A stretch of DNA of 64,000 bases from Dolomedes plantarius (taxonomy: Eukaryota > Arthropoda > Arachnida > Araneae > Dolomedidae): NCBI GenBank assembly GCA_907164885.2, contig OU015490.1:218385391-218449390 (forward strand), in the 5' to 3' direction. Shown here in pieces: positions 25,253 through 37,078 of this stretch. The notes below the pieces were generated by a model. That model did no database searches. It was given only the letters and a program-made list of their open reading frames with translations, and had not been told where the DNA came from. How positions within the stretch are numbered: the stretch's first letter is position 1; the number at the start of each line of letters is the position of its first letter. The translations under genes and the position numbers were made by a program.

Positions 25253-26530
25253 AAAAGATATTTGAACAACACGTGCTTTGCATTTAAGGTTCAGTTTTCT
25301 AATGTAAAGAAACCAAAAATATGAATTTGAAAATCTATAATTAGATACATGTTGGAGAGGAAAATTCCCATAACTTACCATCGGGGATTAAAGATTTGTA
25401 ATGTGTTATTTCGACCTAGAAGTCCTGCCTAACGACTCTAAAAATAATTTAGCTCTTGATAAAATAAATTCAAGACTGTATGTATTACTGCTTCCTTTGC
25501 TTCCCAATTGTCTTTGAAACGAGAATTTAAGCTATTAAAAATTCTGAATAGACATTTTAGTCTTACAGTCTGAACCTATCTGCGTATTGCCAAACAAATA
25601 AAATTAAATTTCTGGCGGGTATTACAGATTACAAAACACTTGGAACTTTCTGCCATTTACATTTTATAGAAAAATAAAAGGGTTGTTTTTCTTTCACCTT
25701 TAAATAGTTTAGGCAACAAGAAATTTCGATTCTATGAGAAAAAAGCTGAAAAAAAAATCACTATAAAAGCTTTCAACCTTAAATGCACAGGCATATTGGT
25801 TGTCACTCAAAATAGCGGATTAACAAAGAAAGCCTGTCTTGTGTAAGCACATTTTTTTTCTCAATCATGCTTCGCTTGAGACATTCCTACCCTTATTCTA
25901 AACTCTTTTGAGCTGTCAACACAATTTTTTGGCGAGAGCGTTACAGAACCCGCCATTCTTTGTTTACGTCTATTTTATGAATTTAAATTCATTTATGCAA
26001 AACAAATTATTATTTCGGAGGTTTGTCCCATCGTTGGGCACGCATAATTACATTACGGTTGCCTTGTTTCTTGAAAACGTAAACATCCCCTTCTTTCCCG
26101 AATGTAAACAAAGTAATGTAAATTAGTTTTATATGTGTATATAACTGTTTAGGAAGAGGAAAATGTTTTCTTGAATTTATTTTTTTTTAATAAAAAGAAA
26201 TAGGATATTTCTCGCACGTAGCTTAGACATTGTTTTTCTTGGGGTACCCCCCCCCCCCAAAAAAAAAAAAAAGAAAAGAAAAAAAAGTATTATTTTCAAT
26301 AACAAAGCAATTTTCTTTCGTGACAGCTAGAAAATCTCTCATTTATATATAACACTTCTCTGCTCATCGATTAAATTCAAAATTTATGTTAAATTATAGT
26401 ATGAAACATTTTTCAAAAATTTGTGTTTTGATAATCCAAGAACAGCAAAGCCTGGATGTTTCTTTTGTTAAATAAAACTATAAATCATAGCGAAAAAAAA
26501 TTTCTGGTAAATAAACATTTGTGTAAAGAG
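25253..26530. other. AT-rich sequence; part is a diverged paralogue of 20100-20620
   Basis: A poly-C/poly-A tract lies at 26249-26290. The 25650-26130 part aligns patchily with 20100-20620. No recognised gene. Confidence 0.45.
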
Positions 26531-26534
26531 AAAA

Positions 26535-26927
26535 ATGAATTCTCAGTATGAAAAGAGAAAATTTAGAGGTATACAAAATAAGGAATGGAAAGATGCAATA
26601 TTACATATCCCTTCAGCACTAAGAACAAGTGTTGCTGCTTTTAGACTTGACACGGGACACGACTGTTTGCCTAAATACCTTTTCAGGTTAGGTATTCTCG
26701 AAAGCCCAAACTGTACTCTTTGTGGTATGGAAGTGTCTATGGATGTACGGCATTTGCCACTGTGCTCCGCATTATCAAGTAACTGTCTTTACGGAAGATA
26801 TTGGGAGGCCATGGAACTGATGAGGACGAATGGATATCAGTCCATAAGACTGTTGTTTCTGCTCCAAGATTTCTATATGCCATTTTGTTTTGAATTTTGT
26901 TTCTTCTGTTTGCTTATTGTATTTTAG
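26535..26927 (+). pseudogene. C-terminal fragment of a non-LTR (LINE) retrotransposon ORF2
   Basis: The 130-codon ORF reads RTSVAAFRLDTGHDCLPKYL, then FRLGILESPNCTLCG, a CxxC with a following HLPLCSAL. This order (FRL.TGHD.L...L.RLGI....C.LC......HLL.CP.L) is the C-terminal zinc-knuckle region of Jockey/I-type LINE proteins. No reverse transcriptase or endonuclease precedes it, so it is a 5'-truncated copy. Only about the first 100 residues look family-like; the tail is hydrophobic. An AATAAA lies downstream near 27020. Confidence 0.65.
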
Positions 26928-27327
26928 TGGCATATAATAGTGTATAGATGTACGTCTAAGTGCTATTGCTTTAATTTTTTTTTTTAATTGTGTGTATGTA
27001 CAGCAAAATTTTCAGTAACAATAAATTTAAACCACAGACATACAGTAAACTTTTGGACGACAAATACGGAATGAACACTTCTTTATTTCCCCAATAAATT
27101 AAAAAGGGGTGGTTTCATATTTCGAAGTAGTTGATAGCTCATCCTTAGACCTAAGAACATTGGTGTGATTGTCGCAATGAACAATTCACATATGCAAAAG
27201 GTCATCGAAACTAGTTCTATTAACTAGTTAGAAAGTAGCTACCACTTTTAAATTTATTGGGAAATTGAAGAAGTGTTCATTACGTATTTAAACCACTGGT
27301 TTATTATTTCAATTCAAATAATCATTT

Positions 27328-27372
27328 TTACCATGTTTTTATTAACACGCTTTCTTGTTTGTTTGTTTGTGT

Positions 27373-27416
<44 letters not shown>

Positions 27417-27786
27417 GGTACAAATCTTGCAATCGATTTTTAACTAACTTCCCGACTAGCTAGACATTTGAAACTTTTAGAATAGCTCAGAACACGATGA
27501 CAATGCATTATTTTAATACTTTTAGCCATTTTTAAGCGGTATTGAATTCATGCTCAGTTAATTTTATTTTGTAGACTGGTGCAGCCATAACTATCGGCCG
27601 GGACGGGAACGAAAAGTTAAACGCAAGTTGACTTCCAATTAACTACATTTCCTTTCAAGTTGATGGGATAATTCATCAAAATTTTTTAAAAAGTATTTAT
27701 TAATACATAAAATTGTCAAGTTTATATGATTCAACAGAAAATTTAAAAACATGGTATATAAAAAGTTCTTTTTATCTTGTAATTAT
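27328..27786 (+). mobile_element. R430 repeat, copy 4, with a (GT)n expansion
   Basis: Starts TTTTACCATGTTTTTATTAA and ends CTTGTAATTA. The internal GTTTGT stretch has become about 55 bases of GT (27360-27416). Confidence 0.85.
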
Positions 27787-28900
27787 TTGGACTCTCTCTA
27801 TAACAAATATATTCCCTACAACGATTTTAATTCTTGATCAGTATAAATGGAGAAATCGTTTTATTGAGGTTTACCTGTGCCCGAATTTGATAATGAAATT
27901 CCCCTCATAACTGCAATAATGTAAAGACACCTTGTTAAGATTAATAGTAATATATTGGCCTTACCTTGGTAGTGTCAGTATCTATGTAACACCAACGTCT
28001 GCAATTCCCTGCTGTAAAAGTAGGGCACAATAGTACACTGTATCTGAGAATACATCTCTGAAATTAAAAGAAACAAAATAAAACAGTTTTTGTTATAATC
28101 TTGCCACGTGGTGAGGAATTAGTGCTATTTTTTAAGTAGTTACTACTGACTACCAAACGATACGCAATTTTTTTTCCTTTAGCACTTTTAACAAATGATT
28201 CCATCCATTGATTATCTCTAAAACAAAAATATATTTCAATGATAGGATATATCTCAAAGTGATCGATTCATGAACCGATGGCGAACAGAACTACACCCAT
28301 TTAATCACATTTCGAAGCATTAAGTCTAGACCAGAGGTGAGTTCATTTCAAATTAAATTGCTGTAAGCTGTCGGCTGAAAGAAGAATCATTTCCTTACGA
28401 CAAAGCTATTTTATCTTCAGATAAATGACACTAGCTCTGTGAGGTCGCTCTTAACCGAAGAAATTGAAAGTAAAATGTTAGAGAATATTTAAAATATGGC
28501 AAATCAACCAATCAATAAAAAAAGCGATCAATTCTGATTCTGAAATTAACATAACACGAATAAATTAATTAAATTAGCTTAAAATAAATCCTCATTTCGA
28601 TTCTATACCTAAAATAGCTAGAAATTAGCTGGAAATTTTTGGATAAAATTATTCCTTGAATTTTAAAATTTCAATTAAAGGAAGGAAGTAACTTAGGCTC
28701 CCCTTATGCGCCAAATCCGCTCACTCTGGCATGGTTCAGTGTGTTTCATATAGTTCCCGTTTTTCCATAAGGTTTTCAACACGTAGTTGAGAACTTAATA
28801 GAAAATAAGAGAACCAGAGTCTCAATAAGTACCCTGATTTGAGTTAACTCCAGTGGTCCATTGGAGTTATTTTTTTAAATATTTTTTTCTCAATTGACAA
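27787..28900. other. Intergenic sequence without recognised features
   Basis: No coding signature, tandem repeat or inverted-repeat pair found. Confidence 0.45.
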
Positions 28901-29606
28901 TCTATGTATATAAATATGGATGTATGTATGTATGTTCCCTCATAACTCTGGAACGCCTGGAGCAATTGCAACCAAACTTGGTACGCATATGACTTACAAT
29001 CTGGGAAAAATTACTGTGGGGGGTAAGACAACCCTAGAACCCCCAGAAGTGGGGTGAGAAGGGGTGACATGCAAAAATAATTGAAAACGACTGATATTAG
29101 GGTCAAATACATTTATATTACGACTTACATTTATTACGACATTTATTACTTACATTTATATTACGACTTACGAAATACATTTATATACATTTATTTACGA
29201 CTGATATTAGGGTTTTCGGGGTCGCTGAGAGGAACAGTGACACTAGCGATGCCGTTTAAGTGCAAGTTCAGCAGGGGGGGAGGGGGTCAGAAGAGGTGAA
29301 AAATAAGATGTCCAAAATGACCGAGATTAGTGTTGAATCCATAGTTTTCGGGGTCGCTAAGCTGATTGACAGTCCTGATGACGGGTGGGATGGGGATAAC
29401 ATTAAAAAAAAAAAAAAAACGAGATTAGGGTAGAATCCATAGTTTTCGGGGTTGCTCAGATGAATGGTGACACTCCCGTTACCGTTTAAGTTGAAATTGA
29501 GTCTTATCGGCATGGGGGTGAGAAGGGGTGAAATATAAAATGTCCAAAATGGCTGATATAAACCGAGATGTCCAAAATGCTTGGGCAACGCCGGACAAAC
29601 ATCTAG
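28901..29606 (+). mobile_element. Non-autonomous Helitron-like element, family HelB
   Basis: Begins TCTATGTATATAAATATGG after A and ends GGACAAACATCTAG before T, with GGCAACGCC shortly before the end: Helitron rules again (TC...CTAG, A/T flanks). The sequence otherwise differs from HelA. The inside holds degenerate repeats around GATATTAGGG-TAGAATCCAT, TTTTCGGGGT(C/T)GCT and CCGTTTAAGT (29090, 29200, 29320, 29430). No Rep/helicase gene. Confidence 0.75.
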
Positions 29607-29622
29607 TATTTTTATAATATTA

Positions 29623-29704
29623 CTAGCTGAAAACCCGCACTTCGCTACGGAGTAGTTTCAAATTAAATACAACGGTCAATGTATGCAATTAATGCCAAAA
29701 AAAA

Positions 29705-29756
<52 letters not shown>

Positions 29757-30460
29757 GTATAATAAATACGACGATCAATTTATACAATTGATGCAAAAAA
29801 AAACAAAAATATATATTTACAAAAAAATCGTAAGGAATATTTTTATAGACAAAATAATCTAGAAGAAAATATTCAAATTAAATCTAATAGGACATACTAA
29901 AGAATATAGTACAGTTAATATATAGTACAGTTTGAGGAACATATCTTTTACTGTACATTAATATTTTTTTGATAATGTCCAATCGTCTGCCGCATTAGAA
30001 AGGGAAAAAATATTTTTTTGTCTATTTCATTGTTATGAACGTGACGATAAATTTATTTAAAGTACCAGAAAAAGAAATCACGCAATCAGCATTTAATAAA
30101 TTAAATTTTAAAATTTAGTTCACCAAAATAAATATTCACCAAAAATCAGAAAATGTAGGTAAAGATTCGAAAAAGATTTCATTTTAAAGGAATTTTTATG
30201 GTCTTACTCGTGATGTAAATTTTATAACCCTCAAATTGTTATTTTAAATGCAAACTTAAAAAAAGTTACTAAAACAGCTTAAAAATTTAATTTTTAAAAA
30301 TCTAAGAAGATTTCTTCAAAAATCTTTCTTACAGTGCACCCATTCACTGTAAGAAGAATCGCCATGCAAAATTTCAGCCCTTTAGGTCCAGCGGTTTGGT
30401 CTGTGCGTTGTATGTCAGTCAGTGAGTCAGTCAGTTACGGAACTGTTTTATATATATAGA
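29623..30460 (-). mobile_element. Helitron family HelA copy 3 (reverse)
   Basis: Begins CTAGCTGAAAACCCGCACTT after A (29622) and ends CTGTTTTATATATATAGA, the complement of HelA copy 1. Contains (TA)n/(TATG)n at 29707-29760. It lies only 16 bases from the HelB end. Confidence 0.9.
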
Positions 30461-31375
30461 CAAGGGGGGCTCCGTTTCTTGCGGCCTCCAGTCTCCAACC
30501 CCAATCACGGTGAGTTGTGTTTGAGACTTTACACATTGGGGCTCTACACGTGTAACTGCGTGAAACAAAAAAAAAGTACACATTTTTATAAACAAACTAA
30601 ATTTATATTTAGTAAAGACAGATGGCGCCACTGCAATAAAAACCCAAAAACGTTACATAAAACGTTACAGATTTTAGCTTATATTTTTATATATTCAGTA
30701 GATGCGTGAAACATCTATGGTACCTCAGCGTTGCGTCTGATATAATAAAAAGTTCCAGTTCCTAACGTTTTTAGTTAAAATAAATAAATAAATATTTACA
30801 AAGATTTTAGTTCTGGCAACCAATAATGTACGGTTTTAAAGAACATGCTAACAAACTTATCAAGCAATGAAATTTTGATTAAAAACTAAAATTTTCGGCT
30901 TACAACATGTTTATGTTTTACCCTAAGATTTCACTATGGAATAAATTATCTATTTTGAAAGTATATCTAATAAATACTTCAATAGCACTGAAGTTTCGTT
31001 GGAAATTTTGCTCATCCGTCATCAGTGTTTGAGAAATGCTAAAAGAGTAATACACATGGTCTATTAATGTGGTAAACTTTGAATTAGCATAAGATGTTTC
31101 TAGAGTCAGTTGTTTAAAATTCTGTAATTTGGGAAGATTTTGATTCGGAATAACAACTCTTTAGAGTTGCGTAGTAATTGAAATGTACCCTGCTTGTGTA
31201 AAAAAATGCATTAAGCGCTTAAATCTTCAATAAATGCTTTAACTGGTTTATGATATACTTCTCTAAATCTCGAGGCTCCATCGCGAATATATTCACAGCT
31301 GTTTACTTTAGTATGTTGCAAGCTAATATTTTATCAGCGCTTTAAGTTTCATCGATATTTCGAATCAATAATCAA
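30461..31375. other. Intergenic sequence, nothing recognised
   Basis: Short ORFs at 30422-30709 overlap the HelA edge and have no family signature. Confidence 0.4.
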
Positions 31376-32666
31376 TATTTGGGAAATTGTGTAGCAAAAT
31401 GTAATATTTGAGTTTTCTTAATATGGGATGCATAGAAGTGTCAATATTTGGAAAAAATATGTTGCAAAAAGAAATGCTTGCGTTTTCTTAATATGTAATG
31501 CACAGCAAACGTTCTTAATATGTAATACATTACATACTGATGTTTCCTTAATATGTAATGCATAGACGTGTCACTATTTGAAATAAATACGCTGCAGGAA
31601 GAAATATTTATGTTTCTTTAATTCATAAGGCGTGGTAAACGTTCTTAATATGTTTTCTTAATTTTTTTTCCAATGCGGCAGACGGTTTCTTGGACATTCT
31701 CTTTACCGTCATATGACACCGCGATTTTGCTGGCCACTTTTCTGGGAGGACCGTATAGGTGGACCAGCATTACCCTCCTATTGGTGCGTTCCGTAATTCT
31801 GAACCGAGTCAAGTGACGAGACCGGAACACTTGACCCCGCACCTCCAAAGGTAAATTTGAGAACCTGGAAGACATTTCAGCCACGACATATTTTACGTGC
31901 CACGGCCACCATTAGTAAACAAGATGACGGATTTGTCAGCGACCGGCATCGAACCAGAGACGTTTTTCTTAAAATGTAATGGAGAACAGCATATTTTTCC
32001 AAATACTGGTGCTTTTCTTAAAATGTAATGGAGAACAAGCACCAGTATTTGGGAAAATATGCAACAGAAAGAAATATGTGTGTTTCCTCAATACGTAATG
32101 CATAGCAAACGCTCTCAATGTGAAGTGCATTAAAATTAGTGTTTTCTTTAAGAAATAAAAATACCCAGTATTTGTAAAAATATGTTGGGAAAAGAAATAT
32201 TTGTGTTTTCTTAATACGTTATGCATATCAAACTATCTTAATAAGTAAAGCATTACATATTAATGTTTTCTGAAAATGTAATGGATAGCAATCACCAATA
32301 TTTGAAAAAATATACTGCAGAAAGAAATATTTGTGTCCCTTAATACGTAATGCAAACATTCTTAGGTCCTGTTCATATAGAATCCGTCAGCGTCAGCGTT
32401 TCTCATATTGAAATATATTTAACCACTTACAAACCTCCAAACGATCAGCCACGAAAATGTGTTAATGTCTGTGATTCGTTTAAAATATTTCAATAAGAGT
32501 AACGCTGACGCAGACGGATGCTATTTGAACAGGCCCTTAATGAGATGCACTACCTATGATTGTTTTTTTCTTAAAGTGAAATAGATAGCAATCACCAATA
32601 CTTGAAAGTATATACTGGAGAAAGAAATATTTGTATTCCTTTATAGGCAATTCATAGGTTATGTTC
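31376..32666. repeat. Degenerate ~130-bp satellite, continued at 34033-34205
   Basis: The motifs CAATATTTGGAAAAAATATG, GCA(A/G)AAAGAAAT(A/G)TTTG, TTTTCTTAATATGTAATGCA and GCAAACGTTCTTAA recur in order roughly every 120-140 bases across the region, much decayed. One unit reappears at 34085-34205 on the far side of the TTAA element, so that element inserted into the array. Confidence 0.7.
31665..31965 (-). mobile_element. SINE-like or other dispersed repeat inside the satellite
   Basis: A GC-richer block interrupts the satellite. On the minus strand it contains GGTTCGATGCC, like a pol III B box, near one end. No A box or poly-A tail can be made out; the assignment is weak. Confidence 0.35.
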
Positions 32667-32727
32667 TTAACCTATTCCTTACGGGATGGGATAGCATGAA
32701 CGAACCCCAAGAATACGGGCCCAAGAA

Positions 32728-32808
<81 letters not shown>

Positions 32809-32835
32809 ATGTATGTATGTATGTATGTATATATA

Positions 32836-33812
32836 CTCGTGCAGTCAATAAATTCGGGGACTTTATTTACTACAACAACTAATACACTTACAAAGTCTTC
32901 TGAACACAATCACCTTCAAAATAATGTCCTTCTGCAACTATACACTTCTGCCAGCGTTGATACAGCTTCTGGAAACAGTCCTGGAAACCGTTGCGTGGGA
33001 GCTGTCGTAAAGCGGTTGTCGCTCTTGCCATCACTTCTTCGGCATTTTCAAACCGCTTGCCCTTGATGCGATCTTTCAGTTTCGGGAACAGGTAGAAATC
33101 GCAAGGAGCGAGGTCTGGGGAATACGGGGGATATGGCAGAACTGTGGTGTCGTGTTTAGCAAGGGCTTGTTGCACCATCAGGGATCGGTGCGCCGGGTCA
33201 TTGTCATGCAACAACATCCACATGTTGGATTTCCAAACGTGTGGACGTTTACCACGGACTGCCTCCCGGAGATGACGAAGAACCTATACATACCATTTGT
33301 TTACGATGTTACCTTGTGTTTGGTGGAACTTGTCCTTTCTGGACCTTGCGCCAATAAACTTCAACCAACCAAGCAACCACTGCTTCTACCCGTTGGATGT
33401 TCACCTCTTTGTGGGGTCACTGGCCACCCACTTCGTCTGCCAGATCATCTGCAACAGCGTCTCTCCCATTTTTAAACAAGCTGTACCATTTGAAAACTTT
33501 CGATCTGCACATAGCTTCGTCTCGATACGCTTTTTGCAGTAACCTTAACGTTTCTGCAGTGGTTTTTCCTAATTTGTAGCAGAATTTAATGTTGGAACGT
33601 TGCTCCAAAAAGGACATTTTGCTACATTGACATCATAGGCTGACAGTCTGTAGCCAAATGGTGAGCTGCTCGCCTTAGCAGTTGTGCAAAGCGTCATGTG
33701 ACGTCTCACACGTACGCAGATAACAAGACTTGCAAACCACATCGTCATTTCGGTCCCCCACACACCGGGCATGAGGGGGGAGGGTAGTCCCCGAACTTAT
33801 TGACTATACTGG
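32836..33812 (-). mobile_element. Mariner-like (DD34D) element, internally deleted
   Basis: Inverted repeats share GTCAATAA(A/G)TTCGGGGACT at both ends, with TA outside (32834-32835, 33813-33814). At 977 bp it is shorter than the ~1.3 kb of full mariners. It lies in the TA tract of the TTAA element. Confidence 0.85.
32888..33617 (-). pseudogene. Mariner transposase with the central part missing
   Basis: The N-terminal piece (33617-33417) begins MSFLEQRSNIKFCYKLGKTT, with FKWYSLFKNGRDAV, the helix-turn-helix region of mariner transposases. The C-terminal piece (33223-32888) has LLHDNDPAHRS and YSPDLAPCDFYLFPKLKD, second and third catalytic Asp with 34 residues between, hence DD34D. The family's first-Asp motif (GDE.W type) is absent, and the joining sequence has stops and frame changes, so catalysis is impossible. 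Good family match. Confidence 0.88.
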
Positions 33813-33824
33813 TATATACATATA

Positions 33825-33947
<123 letters not shown>

Positions 33948-34205
33948 CCTTAATGGTCGTTCTTACAAAGGGAGTATGAAATTTTCCGTTCTACAGAGGG
34001 AATCGGAAAAATGGGCCCCCTAAGCTAAAGGGTAATATGTAATGGAATTCATATTAACATTTACTTAGAATTTAAAGTGTAGCAAAGGATAGTTAAAGTA
34101 TTTGGGAAATATCCTGGCAAAAATCAATATTTGTGATTCCTTAATGCATTTTCTTAATACATAGCAAACAGCAAACGCTCTTAACGTTACGGAAGCGATA
34201 TTTTG

Positions 34206-34984
34206 CTACGCTCTCTATTTCAATCAAACAATATGCCGAACTTTTATTTATGAACCATAATTAGCAATAAACGTGAGGGCCTGTTTCCCTTACTGCAGAA
34301 ACGGCACATTAAATCATTTATAATTTGATTCCTCACTCCCTGGGCAAACGCAAGATCGCCGGCAAAAGCGTGCCAACTGCGATTGCTCGTAAAATTTGTC
34401 TTGGAAGTTCTTCATATCAGAGATGTGCCGCGCAGCCACTCGTCAACAAACCGGCGGTGATGCTTTGAGAACGGCCGGCCGAAAGAGTCGTGACGAAGGT
34501 CTTGGCGAAAAATAATAACGAAAAAATTGGAGCGAAAACTAGTCAGTGTGAATCGGGTTTAAATGCAGCTTTTCTCAGCTGAGAGACGTAATCTGAGAAG
34601 ATCTAAAAAGGCGCACTTCTTTGATCCGAAAGCACTTGGAGAAGCCGCTTCTGATCTCACCGCAAGCATCCGAACCGCAAAATAATTGATATTTCACTGA
34701 GAAATGCTGTGTGGTGAAACAAATGTTCTGGGTAGTGTTTGGGATGAATATGAACTCCAATCAGGATATTATCATGAATGCGGAACTAACATTTTTCTCT
34801 TTCTTATTTTTTCATGCCGGATCGTTTCTATTGTAACCAGTGAGAATTTGACTTGGAATAGATTATTTTAGGGTACATATAGCAATAGTTATTTAGTTGT
34901 CTGAAGTCTGACATTTCGTCTGCAGGAATTGGGAGAGAATCATTAAATGCTAAGCGCTTGATACTCATGAAGATAAAGTCAATG
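34206..34984. other. Intergenic sequence, somewhat GC-richer, nothing recognised
   Basis: 34340-34540 is GC-richer than its surroundings but has no ORF or repeat I recognise. Confidence 0.4.
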
Positions 34985-35106
34985 CAGTAGAACCCACTTA
35001 GTACGAGCACGGTTAATGCAAGATCATGGGTAAAACGTACAAATTGTTTTTAAATATTGACTTCTAATGTGTAATAATGCAAAATTTCATGCTATTTTTT
35101 CCTTTA

Positions 35107-35896
35107 TCTATATATTTAAAACAGTTCCGTAACTGACTGACTCACGGACATACAACACACAGACCAAACCGCTGGACCTAAAGGGCATGGCGATTCTTCT
35201 TATAGTGTAGGGGTGCGCTAAGAAAAATTTTTGAAAAATTCTTCTTAGATTTTTTTTAAATTAAATTTTTAAGCAGTTTTAATAACTTTTTTTAAGTTTG
35301 CATTTTAAATAATAATATGAGGGTTTTAAAATTTATATCCCGAGAAAGATCATAAAAATGCCTTTAAAATGAAAATTTTTTCGAAACTTTACCTCCATTT
35401 TCTGATTTTGGGTGAATTTTTAAAGATCAATTTTTGGAATTTAATGTATTAAATGCTGATCACGTGATTTCTTTTTCTGGTACTTTAAATAAATTTATCG
35501 TCACGTAATAACAACGAAATAGACAAAAAAATATTTTTTTTCTTGCTAATGCAGCAGACTATTGTACATTATCCAAAAAAATATTAAAATACAGTAAAAG
35601 ATATATTCCTCAAATTGTACTAACTAAACAATATTAACTATACTATATTGTTTAGTGTGTTCTATTAGATTTAATTTCAATATTTTCCTCTATATTATTT
35701 TGTCTTTAAAAATATCACTTGCGATTTTTCTATAAATATATATATATATATATATTTACGTCAATTGCATACATTGATCGTTGTATTTTTTATAAATATA
35801 TATATATATATATATTTTTTTTTGCATTAATTGCATACATTGAACATTGTATTTAATTTGAATGTACTCCGTAGCGAAGTGCGGGTTTTCAGCTAG
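35107..35896 (+). mobile_element. Helitron family HelA copy 4
   Basis: Begins TCTATATATTTAAAACAG after A and ends CGGGTTTTCAGCTAG before T. Body as copy 1; TA tracts near 35737 and 35799. Inserted in the pogo-like relic between its left end and its coding remnant. Confidence 0.9.
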
Positions 35897-35963
35897 TCTT
35901 TCATTGAAATGAAAAGTCGTTTCAAACAAAGTCCGAACACATTTGATGAACGTGAAAATTTAG

Positions 35964-36284
35964 ATGGTTAATGTCGACAATGAAGTGTTGACTTCAGGTA
36001 TATTAACAAATGAAGACATTATTTCAGATGTGACGATCTCTAACTGCTGCCGAAGTGAATGTGCAAGGGAAGATGGAGAGGGCAGTCAAGAAACGTTTGC
36101 CCCAATTGTGAGTTACAGTGAGGCGCAGGTTGCTCTTTTTCAGTTGACTGTATTTTTTGAAAAAAACTTCGAAGATCAAAAATCTTTAAACACACTGAGT
36201 ATTATGAGGCGACATTTAATTGATTTTAAAATGAAAGCCAATACTAAGCAGACTAAAATTACTGAATATTTTAAAAAACATTAA
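35964..36284 (+). pseudogene. Pogo/Tigger transposase C-terminal remnant, copy 1
   Basis: The 106-codon ORF ends with LNTLSIMRRHLIDFKMKANT and then KQTKITEYFKKH, a typical tail of Tigger/jerky-type transposases, which close with a basic TKITDFF-like sequence. The acidic EDGEGSQE segment before it is also usual. The DNA-binding CENP-B-like and DDE core domains are missing; a stop lies just upstream. Not a working gene. Confidence 0.65.
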
Positions 36285-36493
36285 TATTGCTTGTATTTGT
36301 ACACAACCAATTTTGTCCTTTAAAATTTAAAAGACGAATTAAATGTTTTAAAGATCAGAGAGTTAACGATTGATCTTTGGGAGTATTCCAAAATTTGTTT
36401 TAAAACAAAAGCAAATACAATTACAATGAAGTAAATGTAAGTCATTCTAATTATTTAGAGTTAATATGTAGAAAATTATGAAGATGAAGAAAG

Positions 36494-36931
36494 TGTAAGG
36501 TATACACAAGATTCGATTCACAAGAATCGAACTTTTGAATGAATGAATTAAAGAAGCTGCTTCAGATATGCTAATTTCGGCATACGCGCTTAGTATAAAT
36601 ACCACGCAGCGTCATTAATAAAAGGAGAGGTTGTTAAGGTTGAAAAGGTGTTATCCTGCGCTAGTGCTTAGCGGGCCAGAAGTTTACGTGGCAGTACTGC
36701 TGGTTTGACTTACTGTTCGTGAGTATAAAAATATATTGTTCTTGAAAGCTGTGTTTATACATTCCGTACAAGTAGTACGCATGCTTATTGCTGTAAAAGC
36801 CAATTATATGTGCAACGAATTCAATAAACATTGTTTCATGTATAAACTGTGTTTGCTTCAAATTCAAATAGAGTGCCACTTCAAATTATATACACCCAAG
36901 TCTGGGTAGAAGTGAGCATAGATTCTCTATA
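36494..36931 (+). repeat. 5' LTR of the gag-only element
   Basis: Starts TGTAAGGTATACACAAG and ends GATTCTCTATA. Just inside the start lies a perfect hairpin, TTCGATTC-ACAA-GAATCGAA (36512-36531). A TATAAAT box is at 36594 and AATAAA at 36823, giving a plausible U3-R-U5 layout. Confidence 0.92.
36594..36600 (+). promoter_or_regulatory. Likely LTR TATA box
   Basis: TATAAAT about 100 bases after the LTR start and 229 bases before AATAAA (36823-36828). An identical set lies in the 3' LTR at +3160. Position fits a retrotransposon promoter; untested. Confidence 0.5.
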
Positions 36932-36932
36932 C

Positions 36933-36950
36933 TGGCGCCCGAACAGGGAC
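36933..36950 (+). other. Primer-binding site complementary to tRNA-Lys
   Basis: TGGCGCCCGAACAGGGAC, one base after the 5' LTR. This 18-mer is the classic complement of a tRNA-Lys 3' end, used by several retroelements, and shows where minus-strand DNA synthesis starts. Confidence 0.92.
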
Positions 36951-37078
36951 CCGAAAGATATATATACCCTGGTAGTTAGCGTTAAATTTGTAACGAACAA
37001 CATAATTGAAATTAAAAACTGTGTACTGTGTACTTATATTGATAAAATTGTTGCAAGTACTTATATACTATTTAAAAA

